This document shows, piece after piece, positions 1 to 6,547 of a stretch of DNA of 10,388 bases. This stretch comes from an uncultured Desulfobulbaceae bacterium (GTDB lineage: Bacteria; Desulfobacterota; Desulfobulbia; Desulfobulbales; BM004). The notes beneath the pieces are model-generated. The model was not told where the DNA came from, searched no databases, and worked only from the letters and a program-made list of their open reading frames with translations. Position numbers and translations under genes: made by a program. The stretch covers positions 1 through 10,388 of the forward strand of contig CAMYJP010000057.1 in assembly GCA_947258675.1 (NCBI GenBank), given 5' to 3'. Every line of letters starts with the position of its first letter. The first letter of the stretch is position 1.

Positions 1-236
1 GCAAAAGAGATCAGCTGGGTCTGGAGATGAGGGTCATGGCAGTCCAGACATTCCTGCCCCCAGTTAGTATAATTACCATTGATAACGGTGCTGGAATGAG
101 TGGCTGCTGCTGAGGCAATTACTCCATCGTGGCAGGTTTCGCAGATGGCGCTGCGATCGGTGGCTGGCAGGGGGGCACTGTGACAGCTTTCACACGATAC
201 GCTATGAGCAAGATCATGGGGGGCATGAGGTAATGA
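1..236. repeat. Direct repeat, copy 1 (cytochrome N-terminal block)
   Basis: This block matches 2777-3012 at a constant offset of 2776 bases. By eye I count 11 substitutions and no gaps over 236 bases (about 95% identity), and the first 97 bases are identical. The match stops at the codons for the mature N-terminus and probably continues past the left edge. Most differences cluster where the protein changes from SAPLP to SDVLP. Confidence 0.93.
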
Positions 237-311
237 CCCCTCTGCTTTGTTTAAAAAGGTAAATGGTAATAAACAAAATCCAATCCCGACTATTAATTTA
301 CTATTTTTCAT
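1..311 (-). CDS. Multiheme c-type cytochrome, N-terminal part only (runs off left edge)
   Basis: This is the first 103 codons of an exported multiheme cytochrome c; the rest lies beyond position 1. The start is the ATG at 309-311, preceded by a GGAG ribosome site about 7 bases upstream. Residues 1-25 form a signal peptide (Lys at 2 and 5, then a hydrophobic run), with likely cleavage before SLPHAPH. Three heme-binding motifs follow: CESCH, CETCH and CLDCH. From SLPHAPH onward it is nearly identical to the 16-heme cytochrome to its right, while the signal peptides are unrelated. About 220 bp separate it from that gene. I see no riboswitch or good sigma-54 element there, so it may be the last gene of the same operon or have its own unrecognised promoter. 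Total length and heme number cannot be known. Its family suggests a role in extracellular electron transfer. Confidence 0.88.
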   Translation of the reverse strand, partial: MKNSKLIVGIGFCLLPFTFLNKAEGSLPHAPHDLAHSVSCESCHSAPLPATDRSAICETCHDGVIASAAATHSSTVINGNYTNWGQECLDCHDPHLQTQLISF

Positions 312-531
312 ACAATCTCCGGGTTGAACTCATTCCAATCTATCCAGCATTCTCTTTTAAAAGTAATTTCAAAAAGAGACCTTGCTTCCCACCATAATCC
401 TTTTCATACGTCTCTCTTAAAAAATATTACATCACAATAGTTCCTTTGTATCTTCCAAACAATATTTTGCCGGAACACATTCCAGCCCAATATGTTCATT
501 TACAAAAACCCAAAACATCTTTTGTCTTATT
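312..531. other. Intergenic spacer between two paralogous cytochrome genes
   Basis: This is 220 bases of AT-rich spacer. The only structure I see is a 6-bp hairpin with a 4-base loop at 470-485 (minus strand CTGGAA-TGTG-TTCCGG). It has no T-tract after it, so I do not call it a terminator. No match to the inverted repeat or GEMM-I motif found further right was seen here. Confidence 0.5.
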
Positions 532-3081
532 TCATGGAGCAGGACACAATGTATGCTCAGGTGGTCCGACCCAGTCCACCCCACCAAAGGCACCACCATG
601 AGAATGGCAGGTCAGACAGGCCGTGCATTCATGATTAGTTGGATCGGCATTCTGCCAGTCAGCATGACATTTACTACATAACGGAACCAGATCGGGACCA
701 CTGCCGGAGTTCGAGATAATCACCTCTCCTGCTGTTCCATAAGTCCATGGTTCACCCCACAAGTTTCCACGGCGTCCGTCATCCACAAAACCGGTGCCAT
801 CCACATTATCACGGATCATATATGGGTTGCCTGCTGTATTACTACCAGAATAGGAACCATGCGGGTCATGGCAAACCGTGCACTCCAGTTCGTAAGAAGG
901 CGCTTGTGGTGTCTGGGCATATCCTGGCCAACTGCGCTTTGAGTCCTGACCATGGGCTGCATAAGTCCATTTAAAATCAATTTCCCATGGCTGTCCGCTA
1001 TATGCACATGAATCTATACCTCCGAGCGTCGAGCAGTCATTTCCCTGACAGATGCAGTCATCAAGATCACCATTAAAGGTAGGACATCGCAAATCGACAC
1101 CCCAGGTTCCATCATCGCAGTATCCATCACCCTGCCAATTTACTGTATTATCTTCCCATACACAGTTGTCGGCACAATCATAGACATATCCAGGATCAGC
1201 CTGGCCGTCTCCGTCATTGTCACATGCAGTCCCGGGGATGTTGATCGGAGGATCTGGCGGAGGTGGTGTGAGCGGCGTAAAGAAAGTTGGACCTGCCACT
1301 CCTGAAGGGAAACCGGGATCAAGGGGATTGGCGCCACCATTGTGACAGCTCAGACAGAAACCATTCACGGTACCATTCCAAGCTGAATCGGTGTTGAAGG
1401 GATCTGCCGTCGGTTGAGATAGAGCCGAAGTATGGGCGCCGTGACAGTTCAGACATTCCAGCTTGGCGCCGGAAAAAGTCTGGTCGCTGTCACTTATATC
1501 ATGATGGCTGTTCACCGGTCTGTTACTGCCCTCAGAACCAAAACAAAAATCGCCATACCATTCATTCCACTGGAGCGTACCTGAAAACCTCTCTGCAGTA
1601 TTGGGAGGTGTATTGCCATTACCGAAGGGATTTAGCGGTGCGGCCAATCTTGCTGCACCGTTCGCATCATGGCAATTCATGCAGAAATTGGAGAGATCGG
1701 GATCAGAGGTCAAATCCTCCTTTTGTACAAAGCTATAGTTACTGCCGCCATCCGGATCAAACAAATCAACATTGCCATCGGAATGAGTTGCCTGATCATG
1801 GCAGACCTGACACGAATTGTCATCCAGAACGGCGCCGTAGTGGGCATGCGCATTACCGGCGGGAAATTCACCAACTACCGCTCTCCGTCCACCAACCGGC
1901 ACGCCATCGCCATTATCCTGAGCAACCAGATGACAGGCAAGACAACTTACTGTAGTAGGATCTCCCCAGGTAGCATTAGTCCCACCATGGCAGGAAATAT
2001 TGTTGCATGTACCACCACTTGCATCAAATACATAGGAAAAGTTCTCACCATTACCGGCCTGAAGATCATATGCCCCATTATCATGCTTTGTGGGATCAGT
2101 GATTGTATAGCCGTTGTTTGTTGTTCCAAAGTGGCAGTAACTGCAGTTATATGCATCATGGGCCAGATGACTGTTGGCCTTGGGATTTCCGTTCTCGTAG
2201 GCTGGCGGATAGCCATGGCAGATTTCACAGGAGGGTTTGAAACCCTCGCTATGAAGATGGCACTCAGCGCATTTTTGATTCCCATCATTTGGGTGCAGTG
2301 GGCCGCTACCGTCGGATTTCCAATATGCTGTCTGTGTGTGGCAGACCTGGCAGATGCCTTCAGGAGGCAACCCTACCTCGTCCACAAAATCACCGTTAGG
2401 GTCAAAAAGCTTCACCGCACGAATGCCGCTGCTAGGAGTGTTGATCTCTGATTTTAATAACTGACCATACATTACCCCAAAAGACCTGCCGCCCAAGGTA
2501 GATGCTAACAGACCATTGACAGTAACAGTGGTGCCGGTTGCCGAAGTGATTTCAAAGGTTTGATCAGGAACCTCAGTTGTATCAACCAGCTTAGTAACTA
2601 CAAGAATGAGGCCTCGGTCGGTATTTGTCTTAGCGCCCCAGTCGGCATTATCAGCAACCGGGTCCCAGCCCGGTTTATAGCTTGCAGAGGTGTAAGCAAA
2701 AGAAGAAGTGCCATTCCCATTATCGACGATGGTGCCGTTTGTGATTGTTCCTGTGGCCAGATAAAAAGCAGGATCAGCAAAAGAGATCAGCTGGGTCTGG
2801 AGATGAGGGTCATGGCAGTCCAGACATTCCTGCCCCCAGTTAGTATAATTACCATTGATAACGGTGCTGGAATGGGTGGCTGCTGCTGGGGCAATTACTC
2901 CATCGTGGCAGGTTTCGCAGATGGCGCTGCGATCGGTAGCTGGCAAGACATCACTGTGACAGCTTTCACACGATACGCTATGAGCAAGATCGTGGGGTGC
3001 ATGGGGTAATGAGGCGAAACTTATGTTGAAACTGAAAAACACTATGGAGGTTACAATTCCCAGAATATCCATTTTTTTCAT
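532..3081 (-). CDS. 16-heme exported c-type cytochrome with a Cys-rich LNR-like insert
   Basis: 849 residues. The ATG at 3081 has a strong GGAGG site 5' of it (3082-3094). Residues 1-23 are a signal peptide (MKK, hydrophobic core, SFA cleavage). I count 16 heme motifs: 15 CX2CH and one CX4CH (CNNISCH). The first three lie within about 90 residues. A heme-free stretch of about 150 residues (91-243) ends in FDPNG-FVD, and the fourth motif CQVCH begins at 244. Residues 620-692 are an inserted acidic, Cys-rich segment with a DNDGDG calcium-loop-like motif and a Notch/LNR-like Cys pattern. Three hemes follow it. Residues 512-518 (FCFGSEG) sit where a heme motif might have been lost. The gene starts 72 bp after the 18-heme gene and is probably in its operon. 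The family (CX4CH/CX2CH Geobacter-type cytochromes) implies periplasmic, outer-surface or extracellular electron transfer; partners are not visible here. Confidence 0.93.
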   Translation of the reverse strand: MKKMDILGIVTSIVFFSFNISFASLPHAPHDLAHSVSCESCHSDVLPATDRSAICETCHDGVIAPAAATHSSTVINGNYTNWGQECLDCHDPHLQTQLISFADPAFYLATGTITNGTIVDNGNGTSSFAYTSASYKPGWDPVADNADWGAKTNTDRGLILVVTKLVDTTEVPDQTFEITSATGTTVTVNGLLASTLGGRSFGVMYGQLLKSEINTPSSGIRAVKLFDPNGDFVDEVGLPPEGICQVCHTQTAYWKSDGSGPLHPNDGNQKCAECHLHSEGFKPSCEICHGYPPAYENGNPKANSHLAHDAYNCSYCHFGTTNNGYTITDPTKHDNGAYDLQAGNGENFSYVFDASGGTCNNISCHGGTNATWGDPTTVSCLACHLVAQDNGDGVPVGGRRAVVGEFPAGNAHAHYGAVLDDNSCQVCHDQATHSDGNVDLFDPDGGSNYSFVQKEDLTSDPDLSNFCMNCHDANGAARLAAPLNPFGNGNTPPNTAERFSGTLQWNEWYGDFCFGSEGSNRPVNSHHDISDSDQTFSGAKLECLNCHGAHTSALSQPTADPFNTDSAWNGTVNGFCLSCHNGGANPLDPGFPSGVAGPTFFTPLTPPPPDPPINIPGTACDNDGDGQADPGYVYDCADNCVWEDNTVNWQGDGYCDDGTWGVDLRCPTFNGDLDDCICQGNDCSTLGGIDSCAYSGQPWEIDFKWTYAAHGQDSKRSWPGYAQTPQAPSYELECTVCHDPHGSYSGSNTAGNPYMIRDNVDGTGFVDDGRRGNLWGEPWTYGTAGEVIISNSGSGPDLVPLCSKCHADWQNADPTNHECTACLTCHSHGGAFGGVDWVGPPEHTLCPAP
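2777..3012. repeat. Direct repeat, copy 2 (cytochrome N-terminal block)
   Basis: This is the second copy of the block at 1-236, inside the 5' end of the 16-heme gene. It encodes the SLPHAPH start and the first three hemes. The identity ends just before the signal-peptide codons, where the two genes become unrelated. A sharp edge at the mature N-terminus suggests domain-level recombination or gene conversion rather than simple whole-gene duplication. Confidence 0.93.
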
Positions 3082-3153
3082 TCTTCACCCTCCTCGTTTT
3101 CCCACTTTTCAGTTTGCACGTGGATGTTCATTTAAAAAAGGATTATCTCAATT

Positions 3154-5586
3154 TCACCAGTTTGCATCAGGATTAATGGCATGACAAGATATCGAAGCAC
3201 ACGAACTGCCGGCAGGATTATAAGTATAAATAAAATTTTCACCTGAACCCGGCACAACATCATAAGCTCCGTTCACGTGTAGCTGCCTATCTAAAATGGT
3301 TATACCGTTAATATCAGTAAACGTAATACCAGAATGGCACACTTCGCAGGTAATCATATCGTGAGAACCTCCATGGCTGTTACCCTTCGGAGAGCCTGCC
3401 AGGTAATTGGGAGGAGAAGCGTGGCAGGCATCACAGGCCAGAGTAGGTGATCCCCATTGCGGAGAGGTATTTGCCTGGATTAACCCGAATGCCACCGATG
3501 TGCCGTCGCTGTGACAGTAGAGATTTTCACAAGATCCATAAGCATCACCAGGAGTCAAGGTGCCGTTATAGGTTGCCGACTCTGACGCAAAACTGTCAAA
3601 AAGTACGTCTACATCGCCGTTGACATGGTATATTTTTTCAAAGGTGTCATGACATTGCTGGGCGCATGAGCCACGATCTGCAGCCGGATTCCATTTGTGA
3701 CAAATTGTACATTTCTCCACACTCCACTCAAAGGTCAGATCAATACCAAAATAGTAGCTGCGAACATGTTTTGCGTGACTACCCGTATCAATGCCGTCAC
3801 CATGGTAATAATCGGCCTGGTTATGACAGCCGGTGCAATAGGGTCCAAAAGAACCGGGACCAGCATTCCACTCCACTGTGTCAAAAGCTGTCGGTGCGCC
3901 AACACCGCCATCCGGCTGGACATCCGAGTGGCAATAGACATTCGTGCAGGTGCCGAAAGGCCGGGTGCCATCCGAGGGAGGCATGGTTCCTGAAGGGTCG
4001 CTGTATGTTGCCAAAGCAGCGCGAGGGTCTGTTGTGTCGAATTTCCAATCAACAAACGAGTTCACGTGCTTATCCTGATCAATTACCACATAACTGTCCG
4101 GCCCGTTGCCGCCGATGATATCCACATGGCAGGTTGTACACGGGAACTCTTTCGGCCATGTCATCCATGACCAGTCCTCACTATTTCCGGCATGACGCCG
4201 GTGGCCTCCGTCATTCATGTTTGATACCAATGTAGGTGGTTCGTTATTCGAGGCACCATGACAGGTACCGCATGCTGCGGTAGTTGGATTGTCCCAGACC
4301 GGAGAGGCGTTCTTGCCACTGCCGGCATAATTGCCGTGGCAATAAAGATTACTGCAGGTCTTGGAATCCGTTGCCGGGTTCAAAACCGTTGTTGCAGGAG
4401 AAGTTCCAGTGGCATCGTAACTCACTAAAGCCTGTCCATCGTAGTTGCCTCCCTGAACAGAACCGTCGAAAGAGTAGAACCCCATGGTCACTGTCAGATT
4501 GCTGTTATGGGTTGGGCCGCTACCAGCGCTGTTATAGTGGCAGTCGTCACAGGTGAGGCCTAGAGTGCTCACGTGAAAATCATGGGCGCCGGCTGTTAAG
4601 GAATTGGTGCTGCCGGGGATGAAAACCAAGGCCCCCGGAGGATAGCCGTGGCATGCCTCACAGGTCGGTTTAAACCCCAAACCGTGGAAGTGACAGTCAG
4701 CGCAATTTTCATTGCCATCATCAGGATGCAGGACTCCTGTGCCATCATTCATCCAGTATGTTGTCTGAGTGTGACACACCTGGCAAATTCCTTCAGGAGT
4801 CGGATTTATACTTTTATCGACAAATCCGCCCGGGGCCGGATCAGTGTTGCCGTCGACAAATCCGCCGTTCGGATCAAAAAACTTCACCGAACGGATACCG
4901 CTGTTGGGCGTGTCAATCATTGACTTGATATATTGACCGTAAATTATACCAAAGGTCGTTGGATTTAGTGGATCGGTAAGAGAAGTGATCAATCCGGTGT
5001 CCATTTCCCCATTTAAAACTATTACAGTATCGTTGGAAGATTCGATCTCAAAAATATCTTTGGGATTACTGCTGTCCGCCACAAAAATCAGCCCACGGCC
5101 CGCCGACGTCTTGGCACCCCAGTCGCTGGAACCTAATTCCCACCCAGGTCGTATGTCTGGAGTGGAATAGGTTACAGTTGTTGTATTGTTTCCAGAATCA
5201 GTTGCGATGCTAATGATGGTTCCGGAAATAATATAAAGATCTCCGGCATGCTGGGATAAGTGGGTAAGCTGGAAATGAAGATGCGGATCGTGGCAATCAA
5301 GACAGGTAACAGACCAGTTACCATATGGCCAGGGAAGGGGATCATCTGCATGAATAACCGCCGCGGAGTGATCCGCCATGGCAATCGCCGGATCACCGTC
5401 GTGACAACCGATACAAATATCGCTGCGATTCGTATCCGGCAATATGACAGAATGACATGATTCGCAGGTAATAGACAGCACTTCACTGTTTCCATTATGG
5501 GGTGCATGGGGCAATGAGGCAAAACTTATATTGAGATTGAGAAATACGAATGTGGCTAAAGCGGCGGAAATGACTAATTTTTTCAT
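3154..5586 (-). CDS. 18-heme exported c-type cytochrome (CX2CH, CX3CH and CX4CH motifs)
   Basis: 810 residues. The ATG at 5586 follows a GGGAGAG ribosome site (minus strand, 5590-5597). Residues 1-23 are a signal peptide ending SFA. I count 18 heme motifs: 13 CX2CH, four CX4CH (CSNLYCH, CTNVYCH, CENLYCH, CASISCH) and one CX3CH (CAQQCH, residues 641-646). The N-terminal three-heme block, a heme-free stretch (100-267) and the CQVCH block match the 16-heme neighbour. The later part is built of repeated CX4CH...CX2CH modules, the pattern known from Geobacter cytochromes. The last CX4CH is followed by ANW and a stop, where the neighbour continues into a paired CX2CH, so the C-terminus looks clipped by about one half-module. 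The gene is preceded by a sigma-54 element, a GEMM-I-like riboswitch and a terminator, and probably heads the operon. An extracellular electron transfer role is inferred from family and regulation. Confidence 0.93.
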   Translation of the reverse strand: MKKLVISAALATFVFLNLNISFASLPHAPHNGNSEVLSITCESCHSVILPDTNRSDICIGCHDGDPAIAMADHSAAVIHADDPLPWPYGNWSVTCLDCHDPHLHFQLTHLSQHAGDLYIISGTIISIATDSGNNTTTVTYSTPDIRPGWELGSSDWGAKTSAGRGLIFVADSSNPKDIFEIESSNDTVIVLNGEMDTGLITSLTDPLNPTTFGIIYGQYIKSMIDTPNSGIRSVKFFDPNGGFVDGNTDPAPGGFVDKSINPTPEGICQVCHTQTTYWMNDGTGVLHPDDGNENCADCHFHGLGFKPTCEACHGYPPGALVFIPGSTNSLTAGAHDFHVSTLGLTCDDCHYNSAGSGPTHNSNLTVTMGFYSFDGSVQGGNYDGQALVSYDATGTSPATTVLNPATDSKTCSNLYCHGNYAGSGKNASPVWDNPTTAACGTCHGASNNEPPTLVSNMNDGGHRRHAGNSEDWSWMTWPKEFPCTTCHVDIIGGNGPDSYVVIDQDKHVNSFVDWKFDTTDPRAALATYSDPSGTMPPSDGTRPFGTCTNVYCHSDVQPDGGVGAPTAFDTVEWNAGPGSFGPYCTGCHNQADYYHGDGIDTGSHAKHVRSYYFGIDLTFEWSVEKCTICHKWNPAADRGSCAQQCHDTFEKIYHVNGDVDVLFDSFASESATYNGTLTPGDAYGSCENLYCHSDGTSVAFGLIQANTSPQWGSPTLACDACHASPPNYLAGSPKGNSHGGSHDMITCEVCHSGITFTDINGITILDRQLHVNGAYDVVPGSGENFIYTYNPAGSSCASISCHAINPDANW

Positions 5587-5638
5587 AATTCACTCTCCCA
5601 CTATTTTACAGTTCTTGAATATTTCTTGTGCAAAAATG
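5587..5638 (-). other. 5' leader between riboswitch terminator and 18-heme cytochrome
   Basis: About 50 bases join the U-tract of the terminator to the start codon. They contain the ribosome site GGGAGAG. Nothing in them clearly pairs with this site, so control is more likely by termination than by translation. Confidence 0.5.
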
Positions 5639-5676
5639 AAAAAAACCGAGTGGCCTGGCAATTTGAGGCAACCCGG
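5639..5676 (-). terminator. Intrinsic terminator overlapping the riboswitch aptamer
   Basis: On the minus strand the RNA reads CCGGGU-U-GCCU, a 9-base loop, then AGGC-C-ACUCGG. This is a 10-bp stem with one U/C mismatch and one G-U pair, followed directly by seven U. It has the form of a Rho-independent terminator placed before the cytochrome coding region. Its 5' arm (5667-5676) is also the conserved 3' end of the aptamer, so the two structures cannot form together. Ligand binding should block the terminator, giving an ON switch. Confidence 0.82.
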
Positions 5677-5746
5677 CTACCCACTTTTTGTGGGTCCGTG
5701 GCTTTCCGAACCTGCCTTGCGGCAGATGTGGCTTTATCAGATATGG
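5667..5746 (-). promoter_or_regulatory. GEMM-I (cyclic dinucleotide) riboswitch aptamer
   Basis: The minus-strand RNA has the GEMM-I layout. The P2 hairpin is AUCUGCC-GCAA-GGCAGGU with a GNRA loop (5710-5727). The joining sequence GGAAAGCCACGG is very close to the class consensus GCAAAGCCACGG. The P3 hairpin is ACCCAC-AAAAA-GUGGGU (5679-5695), and the conserved 3' strand AGCCGGGUUGCC follows (5667-5678). GEMM-I RNAs bind cyclic di-GMP; a Geobacter subgroup binds 3',3'-cGAMP and controls multiheme cytochromes. The aptamer begins a few bases after the start predicted from the sigma-54 element and overlaps a terminator downstream. The 5' joining strand (AAAGCCAC) departs from the usual GGGCAAAC, so ligand type is uncertain. 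Covariance scoring against the cyclic-di-GMP-I model would settle class membership. Confidence 0.8.
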
Positions 5747-5758
5747 TAATTAAAAAAT

Positions 5759-5774
5759 TGCAAAATCTGTACCA
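5759..5774 (-). promoter_or_regulatory. Sigma-54 (-24/-12) promoter of the 18-heme cytochrome operon
   Basis: The minus strand reads TGGTACAGATTTTGCA. This matches the sigma-54 consensus TGGCAC-N5-TTGCA, with the invariant GG and GC exactly 10 bases apart and a full TTGCA at -12. The predicted start, near 5748, falls at the 5' edge of the riboswitch aptamer, as expected if the aptamer is the beginning of the transcript. Sigma-54 needs an upstream-bound AAA+ activator; a candidate site lies about 100-130 bp upstream. Confidence 0.72.
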
Positions 5775-5872
5775 CCTTACACTTACAAACTTAACTTTAT
5801 ATCTATTTCAAACATTTACACATAAGCAGTCAGAAATAACTTTTCAGAATATATCCTACTGATTCAAAGAAG

Positions 5873-5906
5873 GGGTTATACGACCCAATACATGGCTGTA
5901 TCACCC
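5873..5906. promoter_or_regulatory. Inverted repeat, candidate activator site (copy 1)
   Basis: GGGTTATAC and GTATCACCC form a 9-bp inverted repeat with one mismatch, separated by 16 bases. A third half-site (ACCC, 5883-5886) lies exactly 20 bp from the last ACCC. The site is centred about 115 bp upstream of the -24 element, a usual place for a sigma-54 enhancer. A close copy lies upstream of the truncated cytochrome at 7258-7291. The binding protein is not known. Confidence 0.6.
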
Positions 5907-6039
5907 AAAAAGAAAAACTATCCCATAGTATTGGTACTCTTACTTAAATCAACATTAACACTTCAACACGCAAATCAAATAACAAAGGCGTCACCAATCC
6001 TATCACCGTCTGTCTCATGCTTATATGATTGGCCAACGT

Positions 6040-6074
6040 TACTTCACTGTTTTGATAATGGGACGCATGGGCAA
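6040..6074 (-). pseudogene. Relic of a fifth cytochrome N-terminus
   Basis: On the minus strand this segment aligns with the codons for LPHAPHNGNSEV of the 18-heme gene (5477-5512). By eye 29 of 36 positions match, with a 1-base deletion after TTGCCC that shifts the frame. Corrected, it reads about LPHASHYQNSEV. The alignment fades after this point and no heme motif remains in frame, and no signal peptide is evident in front. It is best read as a remnant of another family member. It is short, so chance or a conversion tract cannot be excluded. Confidence 0.5.
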
Positions 6075-6206
6075 AGCTGCAGCGGCTTTTTCAACTGAGC
6101 ACATCATGCAAAGGATTAACAGGTCAATTGATAAAATTGTTTTTTCTTTGACTCCACCCTACTATTCCCATTAATTATAAAAAAATGGCTTCAAGTTAGA
6201 GTCTAA

Positions 6207-6483
6207 CATTTTAACCTTGAATTCGAAAAAATTCGAATTTATGGTCTGATATTTAAATTAATTCCAGAGGATCTGCTCAGAAGTCGAAAAGACAGTCTTT
6301 TCAGTCCCCATTTGAAAGGGATAAATTCCAACTTCGAGCTGCGGATTATCAGAGAATGCAGAATTCATTGTCAATCATGAGATAACTCCGCAAGCCGATT
6401 ACCCGGAAGAAGATGTTTTTACTGAAAATCCAAAGACCATGAGAGCCACTTATGAAATCAAGTTACTTGCTCGTGATTTCTAA
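6207..6483 (+). pseudogene. Broken plus-strand gene fragment, unrecognised
   Basis: Two adjoining plus-strand frames have protein-like composition but no joint reading. Frame 1 runs from 6207 to a TGA at 6378-6380 and includes LIPEDLLRSRKDSLFSPHLK. Frame 2, open from 6325, ends at the TAA at 6481-6483 and includes EFIVNHEITPQADYPEEDVF. A single frameshift near 6340-6360 would join them into about 90 residues ending in RATYEIKLLARDF. There is no convincing start codon or ribosome site. I do not recognise the family. It is the only plausible coding sequence on the plus strand, and it sits beside the truncated cytochrome, so it may be a relic from a rearrangement. It could also be chance open sequence. 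Confidence 0.3.
6220..6239. repeat. Perfect AT-rich palindrome
   Basis: AATTCGAA, four A, then TTCGAATT: a perfect 8-bp inverted repeat with a 4-base spacer. It has little GC and no long T-tract, so it is a poor terminator. It might be a protein site or just a feature of AT-rich spacer. Confidence 0.5.
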
Positions 6484-6547
6484 ATGATTGCATCAAGGGG
6501 TATTGTGCTGCTTTTCACACATATCTTATTACGCTATATCATGGACC

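Larger units (their letters stand above)
5907..6547. other. Gene-poor interval with decayed sequences
   Basis: No intact gene is supported here. The interval contains a frameshifted scrap of a cytochrome N-terminus (6040-6074, minus strand), an AT-rich palindrome (6220-6239) and an apparently frameshifted plus-strand gene fragment (6207-6483). The 3' end of the truncated cytochrome abuts its right edge. This mix suggests past recombination or deletion between cytochrome copies. I saw no transposase or terminal repeats of an insertion sequence. Confidence 0.55.

Noticed and set aside
470..485. Hairpin after the 16-heme gene as a transcription terminator
   Set aside because: The stem is only 6 bp with a G-U pair, and no T-tract follows on the minus strand.
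1669..2451. Open frame of 260 codons on the plus strand
   Set aside because: It is antisense to the 16-heme cytochrome, whose heme motifs and signal peptide are clear. There is no ribosome site, and the composition is that of a reverse-complement shadow.
3082..3153. Separate promoter or riboswitch for the 16-heme cytochrome
   Set aside because: Only 72 bp, with a ribosome site and no -24/-12 element or GEMM-I motif. Co-transcription with the upstream gene is simpler.
5680..5760. CRISPR repeat or mobile-element end in the structured intergenic region
   Set aside because: The structure is fully explained by the aptamer hairpins and terminator. No repeated spacer units or transposase were found.
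5892..6098. Plus-strand frame of 68 codons beginning MAVSPKKK
   Set aside because: It overlaps the inverted repeat and the cytochrome relic, and has no ribosome site or protein-like pattern beyond its length.
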